A stretch of DNA of 64,000 bases from Agarilytica sp045430305 (GTDB lineage: Bacteria > Pseudomonadota > Gammaproteobacteria > Pseudomonadales > Cellvibrionaceae), in assembly GCA_045430305.1 (NCBI GenBank), contig JAILXW010000001.1, positions 496,001 through 560,000 of the forward strand, given 5' to 3'. The translations under genes were made by a program, and so were the position numbers. The first letter of the stretch is position 1. Each line of letters starts with the position of its first letter. Shown here piece by piece: positions 8,639-17,840 of the stretch. The notes beneath the pieces were generated by a model that was not told the DNA's origin, did not search any database, and was given only the letters and a program-made list of their open reading frames with translations.

Positions 8639-9425
8639 GGCGCCCGTGCATTCTACTCTTCGCTTGCGCGAGGTGTCATATGTCACATCTTCCAGACCTT
8701 TATTAAATAAAGTCTCCTTAGATATTCCCAGCGGAAGCATCACTGCAATAGTGGGGCAAAATGGTGCGGGTAAGTCTACCTTGCTAAATATTGTTTCTGG
8801 AGATCTTAAAGCAACTTCCGGTGACATAAGTCTTCAGAACACAGCGCTACATGTGTTCGATCGTTCAGAGTTATGTAAACGGATCGCGTACCTTCCTCAA
8901 AATAACGTACTTAACTTTCCTTTTACCGTAAGAGAAGTGATTCGCTTAGGGCGAATACCCCATTCTACGGGGAATGTCATTGACGAGAGCATTGTCAATG
9001 CAGCATTAGAGTCAATGGATTTGGTTCATCTGAGTGAACGCCTATATACCCGCCTTTCTGGTGGAGAAAAACAAAGGTGTCAGGTTGCGCGGGTATTAAC
9101 CCAAATCTGGCGAGAAGAAGATGCGCCTTCTCGCTGCTTACTGTTAGATGAACCCACGTCGTCTCTCGACTTAGCGCACAACCAAAAACTTATGTCAGTG
9201 ATTAAAGACTTTTCTCAACGCGGCGTTACTGTAATTATCGTGGTTCATGATATAAATTTGGCCGCAGCCCACGCGACAAATATTGTGGCACTTAAAGACG
9301 GGAGTTTGGTTGCGCAAGGGCACCCCAATGAAATATTCACCAGCAGAAATATTGAACACATATTTGACGTTGAAATGAACGTTTTTCAAGACCCCGAAAC
9401 CGGGAGAAACATTCTTTTATCATGA
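8628..9425 (+). CDS. btuD: Vitamin B12 ABC transporter ATP-binding protein BtuD
   Basis: Cytoplasmic ATPase that drives BtuC. It has 265 residues, with Walker A GQNGAGKS at 43-50, a Q-loop (YLPQNN), the signature LSGGEKQR near 143-150, Walker B LLLDEPTSSLD near 170-180 and the switch His in VVHD near 205. Similarity extends to HmuV/FecE-type ATPases of iron and haem importers, but position between btuC and cobU and the operon's btuB and btuF fix the assignment. It ends in an ATGA overlap with cobU. Confidence 0.88.
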   Translation: MSSEAPVHSTLRLREVSYVTSSRPLLNKVSLDIPSGSITAIVGQNGAGKSTLLNIVSGDLKATSGDISLQNTALHVFDRSELCKRIAYLPQNNVLNFPFTVREVIRLGRIPHSTGNVIDESIVNAALESMDLVHLSERLYTRLSGGEKQRCQVARVLTQIWREEDAPSRCLLLDEPTSSLDLAHNQKLMSVIKDFSQRGVTVIIVVHDINLAAAHATNIVALKDGSLVAQGHPNEIFTSRNIEHIFDVEMNVFQDPETGRNILLS

Positions 9426-9931
9426 AACATTTAATTCTGGGTGGTGCACGTAGTGGAAAAAGCCGCTTTGCTGAAAATAAGGCTTTGGCACTCGGTGCGT
9501 CACCATATTATATCGCGACGGCAACCGCTGATGACGACGAAATGGGCGAAAGAATTTCTAATCACAAAATCTCTCGAGGCGAATGCTGGAAAACAATTGA
9601 AGAGCCTATTTACCTAGGTAAACTGCTGCACGATTTATGTGACCCGAACAACGTGATTCTTATTGATTGTATGACGCTATGGTTAAGTAACTGCCTGCAT
9701 AAAAATGTATTCAAAGAAGAAAAGCGTGCATTTGTCGAATCATTAAAGGCTTGTTCGGCGAGTGTCATAATCGTTTCAAATGAAGTGGGTTCAGGAATTG
9801 TACCTCTCGGAAAGTTGTCTCGAGATTTTGTCGACGAAAGCGGCTGGCTAAACCAGGAACTAGCGGTTGTTTCAGACCAGGTGACTCTCGTCGTCGCTGG
9901 GTTACCTATGACGTTAAAAAGCGGAGCATAA
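9422..9931 (+). CDS. cobU: Adenosylcobinamide kinase / guanylyltransferase
   Basis: Bifunctional CobU/CobP phosphorylates adenosylcobinamide and then makes adenosylcobinamide-GDP, the activated half for nucleotide-loop assembly. It has 169 residues, slightly shorter than the usual 175-185. The P-loop GGARSGKS is at residues 7-14, followed by RFAEN. LIDCMTLWLSN lies near residue 80 and SNEVGSGIVP near 120, all family hallmarks. Its ATG overlaps the btuD stop (ATGA). Confidence 0.93.
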   Translation: MKHLILGGARSGKSRFAENKALALGASPYYIATATADDDEMGERISNHKISRGECWKTIEEPIYLGKLLHDLCDPNNVILIDCMTLWLSNCLHKNVFKEEKRAFVESLKACSASVIIVSNEVGSGIVPLGKLSRDFVDESGWLNQELAVVSDQVTLVVAGLPMTLKSGA

Positions 9932-9937
9932 ATAATT

Positions 9938-11047
9938 TTGATTAACGACGACACCTCACATGATATTTCACCATCTAATTCAACCTCACCTGATTCTCAC
10001 ACTGCGACCAAGTCGTGGTTTCTATCGCCATGTAAAACTCCAGATCAAGGGTGGCTAGAAAAAGCCCGTCATCATCAAAACAACCTCACTAAGCCGCAAG
10101 GCTCATTGGGAAAGCTAGAAGAATTGGCTATTTCTTTTTGTGCATATCAACAAACATTACGGCCTGAAATAAACAACATATGCGTACGCGTATTTGCCGG
10201 TGATCACGGGGTTTGCGCTCAGAACATTTCGGCATTTCCTCAATCGGTTACCGCGCAAATGGTCGATAATTTTCGTCATGGCGGGGCTGCGATCAGTGTG
10301 TTGAGCCGTGAGTTGGGCGCAGACTTTTCCGTAATAAACATGGGGGTTGTGAACACACCTACGAGCGACAACGCTGTCACAGAGGATTTTATTCGAGCCG
10401 GCACGCATGATTTCACTGAACGCGCTGCAATGGATCTCGACGAGTGCTACAAAGCGTTGGATTCGGGGCGAAAACACGTTCGTAACGATGCGGATCTTTT
10501 TATCGGTGGGGAAATGGGAATTGGCAATACCACATCAGCGAGTGCCATATTAGCGTTGTTGTTAGAGCTTGAGCCAAAAAACACTGTCGGCCCCGGCACT
10601 GGCTTAGCCAGAGAGGCGATTGAGCACAAATGTGCCGTGATTGAGCGTTCAATCCAGCGCCACAGCGCACATACAAAAGCGCCGCTTCAGGCCTTACAAT
10701 ACTTTGGTGGGTTTGAAATTACAGCGCTGGCTGGGGCGTATATTTCTTGTGGGCAAAAGGGAATTCCGGTGTTGGTTGATGGTTTCATCAGTACTGCCGC
10801 CGCATTAGCAGCCGCCAAGATTAACCCCAGCATTACACCTTGGTTTATTTTTTCTCATATGTCCGCCGAACCCGGTCATATACATACGCTTAACTTTTTC
10901 GGCGCTAAACCACTACTCGATTTAAATATGCGTTTGGGCGAGGGCAGTGGCGCAGCTGTTGCCGTTCCCTTAATCAAAACTGCCATTGCCTTGCATAATA
11001 ATATGGCAAGTTTTGAAAGCGCCGGTGTGAGCGTTGCAAAAGAATAA
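9938..11047 (+). CDS. cobT: Nicotinate-nucleotide:dimethylbenzimidazole phosphoribosyltransferase
   Basis: CobT activates the lower-ligand base to alpha-ribazole phosphate, using nicotinate mononucleotide. It has 369 residues. Landmarks are LTKPQGSLGKLEELA near residues 48-62, FAGDHGV near 88-94, GGEMGIGNTTSAS near 190 and the active-site Glu region LGEGSGAAVA near 332-341. The start is TTG at 9938, with AGCGGAG about 10 bases upstream. The first 30 residues (Ser/Thr/Asp-rich) are not conserved, so the true start could lie later. It follows cobU by 6 bp. Confidence 0.92.
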   Translation: MINDDTSHDISPSNSTSPDSHTATKSWFLSPCKTPDQGWLEKARHHQNNLTKPQGSLGKLEELAISFCAYQQTLRPEINNICVRVFAGDHGVCAQNISAFPQSVTAQMVDNFRHGGAAISVLSRELGADFSVINMGVVNTPTSDNAVTEDFIRAGTHDFTERAAMDLDECYKALDSGRKHVRNDADLFIGGEMGIGNTTSASAILALLLELEPKNTVGPGTGLAREAIEHKCAVIERSIQRHSAHTKAPLQALQYFGGFEITALAGAYISCGQKGIPVLVDGFISTAAALAAAKINPSITPWFIFSHMSAEPGHIHTLNFFGAKPLLDLNMRLGEGSGAAVAVPLIKTAIALHNNMASFESAGVSVAKE

Positions 11048-11073
11048 GTGGCCGGTAAACGTCTAAACGCCCT

Positions 11074-11703
11074 ATGACTGATATTATTGCAACCCACATC
11101 GATTTACTTCGCCACGGCCAATGTGAAGGTGGCGATATTTTTCGTGGAAAAATAAATGTCGCATTATCTGCTTCAGGTAAGGATGCGATGTTTAATAGCG
11201 TTGCGTATCATAATACTCAGTGCAATACATCCTGGGCATCCGTGATATCGTCTCCTTTACGTCGTTGTTTAGATTTTTCGAAACGTTATGCGCAAGAACA
11301 AGACATTCAACTTGTAGTGAATACTGATTTGGAAGAAATCGACTTTGGTGACTGGGATGGAAAACTTGTAGAAAACATAGCGTTAAATTACCCCGATGAA
11401 ATGGCATGTTGGCATTCAGAGCCTGAACAGTTTTGCCCACCGGGCGGCGAGCCTGTCCGGAATTTTAAGGCGCGTGTTGTCACGGCATTTCAATCAATAG
11501 TGCAAGATAATCGCGGTGATTCGGTGTTGCTAGTAACACACGGCGGCGTGATTCGCTGCATACTCTCACATGCCTTTGGGTTACCCTTGGGGCGAGCATC
11601 AATACTCGACGTTCCCTATGCTTGTATCAGCCGAATAAGCATCTATGAATATGACGATAGTGTTACAACCAAGCTTACATTTCACAACTTGTCAGCGTGT
11701 TAA
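11074..11703 (+). CDS. cobC: Alpha-ribazole phosphatase / histidine phosphatase
   Basis: Histidine phosphatase superfamily (branch 1) enzyme, 209 residues. The catalytic LLRHGQCEGG is at residues 11-20 (His14) and the second histidine is in LLVTHGGVIR near 150-160. Location between cobT and cobS supports the CobC role: removal of the 5' phosphate from alpha-ribazole phosphate or adenosylcobalamin phosphate. By sequence alone it could be another phosphatase of this superfamily. It is spaced 26 bp from cobT and 6 bp from cobS. Confidence 0.85.
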   Translation: MTDIIATHIDLLRHGQCEGGDIFRGKINVALSASGKDAMFNSVAYHNTQCNTSWASVISSPLRRCLDFSKRYAQEQDIQLVVNTDLEEIDFGDWDGKLVENIALNYPDEMACWHSEPEQFCPPGGEPVRNFKARVVTAFQSIVQDNRGDSVLLVTHGGVIRCILSHAFGLPLGRASILDVPYACISRISIYEYDDSVTTKLTFHNLSAC

Positions 11704-11709
11704 ATTACG

Positions 11710-12501
11710 ATGGGTAAGTTAAATGAATACTTCCAGTCTTTTCTCTCAGCGGTGAGTTTACTCACAACGTTGCGAATACCTCATGCACTTTTTTCTGAAA
11801 AACCCCTGCCTGATACCTTGAACCTATCACCGGTATTTTACCCTGTGGTCGGTGTTGTTATTGGCCTCGTACTTTGGCTGGTTTCCTTTTTATTACATCC
11901 ATTTTTTGAGTCTAATGTTGTAGCAGCATGTGTACTTCTTACTTGGGTAGTTGTTACAGGGGCATTACATTTAGACGGTCTTGCAGACTGTTTCGACGTT
12001 ATGTACGCCCAACATAAAGGGAAAACAGATCTAGCAAGGGTCTTTAAAGACCCTCACGTCGGTGTTTCTGGTGCGGTTTCGCTTATATTGTGTTTGCTCG
12101 CAAAGTTTGTACTGCTAGATACACTATTACAAAACACGGGGCAGGTTGGTTTTGAATCGCTCGCGGTGTTTTGTTTTGTATGTGGGGTTAGCCGTCTATA
12201 TATTCCTGTGATTATGCTGACCAAGGCCTATGTTAGTTCAGAGGGGCTAGCGTCAAATATAGATGTTCATAAATTTAGATCCGTGTTTATCGTAGGTTTT
12301 ATTGGTTTTACGGTCTTATCTTTACTCTTTCTTGAGTCAAGTTTTGTACTAGGCGCATTCATCACCATAATGGTTATTTACTTTTGGTGGACGACAAAAT
12401 GGCACAAGCTCATCGGCGGTTACAACGGTGATTGCCTCGGGGCATTCATTGAAATTTCAGAAACCCTATGTCTTTTTACTTTTTTGATCATAGCGCATTA
12501 G
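11710..12501 (+). CDS. cobS: Adenosylcobinamide-GDP ribazoletransferase (cobalamin synthase)
   Basis: Integral membrane enzyme joining adenosylcobinamide-GDP and alpha-ribazole (phosphate) to make adenosylcobalamin. It has 263 residues and several hydrophobic helices. The characteristic acidic motif GALHLDGLADCFDV lies near residues 84-97, and DPHVGVSGAVSL near 115-126 is also conserved. YNGDCLGAFIEISE is near the C-terminus. It overlaps cbiB by 34 bp. Confidence 0.93.
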   Translation: MGKLNEYFQSFLSAVSLLTTLRIPHALFSEKPLPDTLNLSPVFYPVVGVVIGLVLWLVSFLLHPFFESNVVAACVLLTWVVVTGALHLDGLADCFDVMYAQHKGKTDLARVFKDPHVGVSGAVSLILCLLAKFVLLDTLLQNTGQVGFESLAVFCFVCGVSRLYIPVIMLTKAYVSSEGLASNIDVHKFRSVFIVGFIGFTVLSLLFLESSFVLGAFITIMVIYFWWTTKWHKLIGGYNGDCLGAFIEISETLCLFTFLIIAH

Positions 12502-13454
12502 CTTTCTTCAGTTTACTTTTCGCCCTTACTCTAGATCAAGTGTTTGGCGAGCCTCCGCGTTTTCACCCGCTGGTTGGATTTGGGAATATCGCTCACTTTC
12601 TCGAAAAGCACCTAAACCCAGCGACAAGCTCGGAGAAAGGTAATCATCGTTACTCTTACACAAAGCTGATAGGCTTGTTTGCCTGGGTCAGCGTATGCGC
12701 CCCCATAGTTTCATTTCTGGTCGTACTTTTTGTATTCTTGGCTGATGTAGACATGGAATTCATTGGTTCAACGATTCTTTTGTTTTTATGTATTGGAAGA
12801 CGAAGTCTTATTGAACATGTCGTTGATGTGCAACAGCAATTGATGGTAGGTGATATTCAAACTGCACGGTCAAAACTGGCTAAAATTGTGAGCAGAGATA
12901 CAAGCAATATGGACGAGGGGCAGGTGACCCAGTCAACAATTGAAACATGCCTAGAAAATAATGCGGATGCGATTATTTCACCCATTTTTTGGTTTCTGTT
13001 GTTTGGCCCTTGTGCCGCTGTCCTTTACCGCGCTTCTAATACGCTGGACGCGATGTGGGGATATAAAAATAATCGTTTTCGCGATTTTGGTTTCGCCGCA
13101 GCAAAAATAGATGACGTTTTGAATTGGATTCCGGCGCGGCTTCTTGCCTTCACTTCGGCCATATTAGGTAGTTTCTTTTCGTCTATCTATTCATGGCGCA
13201 CGCAAGCGCCGAAGTGCGAAAGCCCTAATGCAGGGCCAGTTGTTGCCGCCGGGGCCGGGGCGCTGCAGGTTACATTAGGCGGCGGGGCGTATTACAACGG
13301 CAAATATAAAGAAAAGCCGGTATTAGGAATAGGTGAAACGCCAAAACACGAAGACATATCTCGCACTGTTCGTCATATAAACCATACGCTACTCGTTTGG
13401 GTTGTATGTCTTTGCGTCATGGCATTACTGTTGCCTCACATCGCGAGTTCATAA
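12468..13454 (+). CDS. cbiB: Adenosylcobinamide-phosphate synthase
   Basis: Membrane protein (CbiB/CobD) that condenses adenosylcobyric acid with aminopropanol phosphate. It has 328 residues. LDQVFGEPPRFHPLVGFG (about 20-37) is the conserved N-terminal signature. SRDTSNMDEGQVTQSTIET near residue 145 and KIDDVLNWIPARL near 218 are also family features. Four or five hydrophobic segments are seen. The start lies inside cobS, suggesting translational coupling. It pairs functionally with the next gene, which supplies aminopropanol phosphate. Confidence 0.92.
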   Translation: MSFYFFDHSALAFFSLLFALTLDQVFGEPPRFHPLVGFGNIAHFLEKHLNPATSSEKGNHRYSYTKLIGLFAWVSVCAPIVSFLVVLFVFLADVDMEFIGSTILLFLCIGRRSLIEHVVDVQQQLMVGDIQTARSKLAKIVSRDTSNMDEGQVTQSTIETCLENNADAIISPIFWFLLFGPCAAVLYRASNTLDAMWGYKNNRFRDFGFAAAKIDDVLNWIPARLLAFTSAILGSFFSSIYSWRTQAPKCESPNAGPVVAAGAGALQVTLGGGAYYNGKYKEKPVLGIGETPKHEDISRTVRHINHTLLVWVVCLCVMALLLPHIASS

Positions 13455-13488
13455 TGGAACGTGGTCGATTTTCAATGGCAGGCTACTC

Positions 13489-14511
13489 ATGAGATACCCT
13501 GATCACGGCGGTGACATAGCGTGGGCAGAGCGCACATTTGGTCACCCCAAATCTGAGTGGGTAGACTTGTCCACCGGCATCAGCCCTTGGTCTTGGCCGG
13601 TGCCCAGTATCCCAACCGATATTTGGCGTTCACTGCCACCTTCATGTGATGTGCTACACCAGTGTGCGGCGAAGTATTTTGGGTGTGACGAACAGATGCT
13701 TTGTGCAATCTCTGGCTCCCAATATTTTATTTCGTCGATTCCACGTTTACAAATAAAGGCCAGAGTATGCCTGCCTAAAGTCGCTTACTCAGAGCATGAA
13801 AAAAACTGGGCAGCACATGGTCACGACGTCTCACATTATGAATCAGTCGATGAATTAATTGAGTGTTTAACACATTCTGAAACGGATTATGCAGTCATTG
13901 TGAACCCAAACAACCCAAGCACCGAGTTCATTTCTGCTGACCAAATTGACTCTTGCGTAAACGCAATCGAAAAGAATAATCACAATTGTACGCTTATTAT
14001 TGACGAGGCCTTTATCGACACCTACCCACAGGGGTCTTACGTCGAACGTTTACAATCCAACAATGTGATAATCCTCAGATCAATCGGGAAATTTTTCGGC
14101 TTGGCCGGTGTACGGTTGGGGTTTGTAATCGGTATGCCTTCAACGATCGAATCGTTATCGAGTTTAAGCGCCCCGTGGAGCGTTAACCACCCAAGTATTT
14201 ATATTGGTGAGCGCGCACTTAACGATATCGCGTGGGTAAACTCACAACGGGCGCGTATTGCTGCTAGCGCGTCTGAATTAAGTGCTTTGCTGTCTGGGCG
14301 CTACACTTGCGTCAAGTCTGCAGGTCTATTTGTGAGTGTTTTCGATCGTTATTCGAGCCTAGAAAAAGAATTTTCTTGTTTTGCAGAAGAGGGAAAAATA
14401 TTCTTACGGCTTATCGCGCTCAATAATGGAAAAGGTATACTGCGGTTCGGTTTACCCGGTGCAGCGTTTGATTATGTCAAAACATTTATAGAACAGATGG
14501 AAACTCGTTGA
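13489..14511 (+). CDS. cobD: Threonine-phosphate decarboxylase
   Basis: PLP enzyme related to histidinol-phosphate aminotransferase. It makes (R)-1-amino-2-propanol phosphate for the nucleotide loop. From ATG 13489 it has 340 residues and begins MRYPDHGGDIAWAE, which matches the family (HGGD). The frame is open upstream to 13402 but lacks conservation there. VNPNNPST lies near residue 141 and the PLP-binding lysine is Lys201 in RSIGKFFGLAG. Called CobD in Salmonella naming and CobC in Pseudomonas naming. It shares one base with btuF (TGATG). Confidence 0.9.
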   Translation: MRYPDHGGDIAWAERTFGHPKSEWVDLSTGISPWSWPVPSIPTDIWRSLPPSCDVLHQCAAKYFGCDEQMLCAISGSQYFISSIPRLQIKARVCLPKVAYSEHEKNWAAHGHDVSHYESVDELIECLTHSETDYAVIVNPNNPSTEFISADQIDSCVNAIEKNNHNCTLIIDEAFIDTYPQGSYVERLQSNNVIILRSIGKFFGLAGVRLGFVIGMPSTIESLSSLSAPWSVNHPSIYIGERALNDIAWVNSQRARIAASASELSALLSGRYTCVKSAGLFVSVFDRYSSLEKEFSCFAEEGKIFLRLIALNNGKGILRFGLPGAAFDYVKTFIEQMETR

Positions 14512-15455
14512 TGTCGATTTTTAAATCACCCCAGCGACTGGGGCTTGCCCTAATCGTGTTTTTCTTCAGTAATGTTACTTGGTCTGAAAGTAAACATAAC
14601 GGCCCTGATGCCCCGGCAATTGCACAGCGCAATGAATCTGAGGATATCGTTGTCAGGGATTTTTTAGGCAACGAGGTTCGCGTCAAAAAACCAGTCAAAC
14701 GAATCGTTGCACTGGCGCCACACATTGTAGAAAACTTATTTTCTGCCGGTGCCGGCAATCTCGTTGTAGGCGCCGTAGACTACAGTGACTACCCAGAGGC
14801 TGCCAACAAAATTCCTAGAGTAGGGGCAATAAGCGCGTATAGCCTCGAAGCTATTGTTGCTTTGGCCCCAGATCTGGTTGTGGTTTGGCGTTCGGGGCAC
14901 GGAGGCAAGGTAATGGAAAAACTCATAGAGCTTGGCTTGGTCGTATATGCAAGTGACCCACGTGTTGTAAATGATGTGGCAAAATCCATTCGAGATTTTG
15001 GGCGTCTGGCAGGCACGGAAGAGGTGGCTGAAAAAGAAGCGAGTGCATTTGAAAAGCGAATTGCAGGCTTGCGGAAGCGATACGCAAATCGTCTACCCGT
15101 GTCTGCGTTTTACCAGGTGTGGAATAGCCCGATCCAGACGATTAACAACGACCATATCATTAGTAATACAATATCTCTGTGTGGCGGTGAAAATGCATTC
15201 GGTGCAGAAATTGCCTTGGCCCCGAAACTAAGCATAGAATCCGTCATTGAACGAAACCCCGCAGCAATCATCGCGAGTGGCATGCAGGATAAACGACCAG
15301 ACTGGCTAAACGATTGGCGCAAGTGGAAAAATATTGATGCCGTTGCAAACGATCACCTATTTTATATACCCCCAGACATTATCCAGCGGCACACGGTAAG
15401 AATTGCAGATGGCGCGCAGTTAATGTGCGAACACTTAGACAGCGCGCGAAACTAG
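14511..15455 (+). CDS. btuF: Periplasmic cobalamin-binding protein BtuF
   Basis: Substrate-binding protein delivering B12 to BtuCD. It has 314 residues from ATG 14511; a TTG directly before it is the other possible start. A signal peptide (about residues 1-25, ending NVTWSES) is followed by a PF01497-type fold: VKRIVALAPHIVENLFSAGA near 62-80, VGAVDYSDYPEAA near 86, the helical backbone region near 135-180, and a second lobe. It is the last cobalamin gene. A MoxR gene follows after 36 bp. Confidence 0.9.
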   Translation: MSIFKSPQRLGLALIVFFFSNVTWSESKHNGPDAPAIAQRNESEDIVVRDFLGNEVRVKKPVKRIVALAPHIVENLFSAGAGNLVVGAVDYSDYPEAANKIPRVGAISAYSLEAIVALAPDLVVVWRSGHGGKVMEKLIELGLVVYASDPRVVNDVAKSIRDFGRLAGTEEVAEKEASAFEKRIAGLRKRYANRLPVSAFYQVWNSPIQTINNDHIISNTISLCGGENAFGAEIALAPKLSIESVIERNPAAIIASGMQDKRPDWLNDWRKWKNIDAVANDHLFYIPPDIIQRHTVRIADGAQLMCEHLDSARN

Positions 15456-15491
15456 AATACTTTAAGCATTTAAATATATTGAGGCGATCAG

Positions 15492-16337
15492 ATGTCTTTT
15501 GAATCGACAGATAAATACGTCGTTACAGATGAATTAAAAATGGCAGTCGATGCTGCCGTGACTCTTCAAAGACCCTTGTTGGTCAAAGGTGAGCCAGGCA
15601 CAGGCAAAACCATGCTCGCTGAAGAAGTCGCTAACAGTTTGGGTAAGCCGCTAATCCAGTGGCATATTAAGTCTACCACCAAGGCTCAACAAGGCTTGTA
15701 TGAATACGACGCTGTATCACGCTTAAGGGACTCGCAGCTGGGCGACGACCGAGTACACGACATTAAAAATTACATCAAACATGGCAAACTTTGGGAGGCC
15801 TTTCACGCCGATGAACAAGCCGTATTGTTAATTGATGAAATTGACAAGGCCGATATTGAATTCCCCAACGATCTTTTGGTAGAGCTCGACAAAATGGAGT
15901 TTTTCGTTTACGAGACGGGCGAAACGATTAAAGCAAAAAACCGTCCGATTGTTATCATCACCAGTAACAACGAAAAAGAACTGCCAGATGCCTTTCTTCG
16001 TCGTTGCTTTTTTCACTATATAAATTTTCCTGATCGCGACACATTAAAATCTATCGTCGACGTGCATTTCCCGAAGATTAAAGTAAAGCTTCTCTCAGAG
16101 GCTTTAGATATATTCTTTGATATTCGAAAAGTGCCCGGGTTAAAGAAAAAACCTTCAACGTCTGAGTTGGTTGATTGGTTAAAACTTCTTTTGGCCGATG
16201 ACATATCCGAAGACGTACTGCAGAACGCAGATACAAGCTCTGCTATACCGCCAATGTACGGGGCACTTCTAAAGAATGAACAAGATGTTCATATGCTTGA
16301 GCGCCTTGCATTTATGGCGAGAAGAAAAGGAAGCTAG
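15492..16337 (+). CDS. MoxR-family AAA+ ATPase
   Basis: AAA+ ATPase of the MoxR/CoxD type, 281 residues. Walker A GEPGTGKT is at 33-40, Walker B AVLLIDEIDKAD near 109-120, sensor-1 ITSNNEKELP near 156 and an arginine finger region FLRRC near 169. MoxR proteins work with VWA-domain partners as chaperones in cofactor or metal insertion and complex assembly; the partner gene follows 5 bp downstream. It lies 36 bp after btuF with GAGG before the ATG and no terminator between, so it may share the cobalamin transcript. Its client is unknown. Confidence 0.88.
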   Translation: MSFESTDKYVVTDELKMAVDAAVTLQRPLLVKGEPGTGKTMLAEEVANSLGKPLIQWHIKSTTKAQQGLYEYDAVSRLRDSQLGDDRVHDIKNYIKHGKLWEAFHADEQAVLLIDEIDKADIEFPNDLLVELDKMEFFVYETGETIKAKNRPIVIITSNNEKELPDAFLRRCFFHYINFPDRDTLKSIVDVHFPKIKVKLLSEALDIFFDIRKVPGLKKKPSTSELVDWLKLLLADDISEDVLQNADTSSAIPPMYGALLKNEQDVHMLERLAFMARRKGS

Positions 16338-16342
16338 CAACT

Positions 16343-17518
16343 ATGCTGGTTAACTTTTTTAATGAGCTTAAGCAGGTTGGCCTGCCCGTTACGCTAAAAG
16401 AATTGTTAGAGCTAATTAATGCATTGGATTCTGGCTTAGCTTTCGCGAGTGTTGATCAGTTTTACCACCTTTCTCGGACCGTACTGATCAAAGATGAAAA
16501 GTACTACGACAAGTTCGATCTCGCTTTTTCTTCTTACTTTAACGGAATCCAATCTTTGGGGGATGTTGTTGAGGCGCTCATACCCGAAGAGTGGGTGCGG
16601 TCCGAGTTTTTACGTTCTTTGTCAGAAGAAGAAAAAAAGAAAATAAAGAGCCTTGGTGGTCTTGAAGAGGTTTTAAGGGAATTTCAAAAACGACTCGAAG
16701 AACAAAAGGGCAAGCACAAGGGCGGCAACAAATGGATTGGCACTGGCGGCACGTCGCCTTTTGGGAATAGTGGTTACAACCCAGAAGGTATACGCGTGGG
16801 CGGCGAAAGCCGTAATAAAAGCGCCCTAAAAGTCTGGGATAAACGCGAATTTAAAAACCTTGATGACGACGTTGAGCTCGGCACTCGTAATATTAAGGTA
16901 GCATTAAAAAAGCTGCGTAAATTTGCGCGAAATGGGGCAGATGAAATTCTAGATTTGGACGATACGATCAGATCTACCGCGAGAAACGCCGGATATTTAG
17001 ATCTAAAGCTCGTACCGGAAAAGCATAATGCCGTAAAAGTATTGCTCTTTTTTGATGTGGGCGGTTCTATGGACCCCTACATAGAAGTGTGCGAGGAACT
17101 GTTTTCTGCTTGCCGAAGTGAATTCAAACATATGGAATATTTTTACTTCCATAATTTTGTTTATGAAAATGTGTGGCAAGACAACGCCCGCCGCAGAACT
17201 GAGTTAATTCCTACGTTTGATATCCTCCATACTTATCAAAAAGACTATAAGGTTATTTTTGTTGGTGATGCATCAATGTCGCCCTATGAAATTATGAGCC
17301 CCTATGGGAGCGTGGAAGGGCCAAATGAAGAGGCTGGTAGCGTCTGGTTCGATAGGATTTCAAATCATTTTTCAAAAGTTATTTGGCTTAACCCAACACA
17401 AAAAAAATATTGGCAGTACACTCAATCAATCACAATGACCCAGAAACTGGTTGGAAACCACATGTATCCGCTGACAGTCGATGGTATTACCGACGGTATA
17501 TCATTTCTAAGTAAATAA
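16343..17518 (+). CDS. VWA-domain (CoxE-like) protein
   Basis: Partner of the preceding MoxR ATPase, 391 residues. The N-terminal half is helical and charged, with a Lys/Gly-rich linker near residues 110-150. The C-terminal half is a von Willebrand A fold with a metal-ion-dependent adhesion site, DVGGSMD, at residues 238-244, and a further FVGDASMSPYE near 310. CoxE and similar proteins act in assembly of metal or molybdenum cofactor enzymes. Here the target cannot be read from the sequence. It is cytoplasmic, with no signal peptide. Confidence 0.85.
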   Translation: MLVNFFNELKQVGLPVTLKELLELINALDSGLAFASVDQFYHLSRTVLIKDEKYYDKFDLAFSSYFNGIQSLGDVVEALIPEEWVRSEFLRSLSEEEKKKIKSLGGLEEVLREFQKRLEEQKGKHKGGNKWIGTGGTSPFGNSGYNPEGIRVGGESRNKSALKVWDKREFKNLDDDVELGTRNIKVALKKLRKFARNGADEILDLDDTIRSTARNAGYLDLKLVPEKHNAVKVLLFFDVGGSMDPYIEVCEELFSACRSEFKHMEYFYFHNFVYENVWQDNARRRTELIPTFDILHTYQKDYKVIFVGDASMSPYEIMSPYGSVEGPNEEAGSVWFDRISNHFSKVIWLNPTQKKYWQYTQSITMTQKLVGNHMYPLTVDGITDGISFLSK

Positions 17519-17840
17519 TATTTGTGTAAACCTTTTGCTGCCCCGCAAAAAAATCAAACTCGCGATGTTAGTCTATTTTCTATTCTAATCAACGCTACAC
17601 TGTGTTTTCTTTTCTTACAAATTCATTTATTTCTTTTAGAAATTCCGTATTACTATTCGAATTAATCGCTTCTTTTGATTCTAGCGAATTTTTGAAGTTA
17701 AATTCCTTTAAAAAACATGTGTTTAGCGCTTTCTCACAGCAGTTACTGTGCTAGTATAAATTATGTACAGGTTAAACGATTGCTGCGGACTAGGGTCTTT
17801 TAATTTGGCGTAACCAATTGTGATTAGGAGTTATGTTGCG
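17519..17840. other. 322-bp AT-rich intergenic region
   Basis: No gene seen. A TATAAA at 17755-17760, preceded by a small CACAG/CTGTG dyad, could be a promoter for the following membrane protein, but no good -35 element is placed correctly. AGGAG at 17826-17830 is the ribosome binding site of the next gene. Confidence 0.4.
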
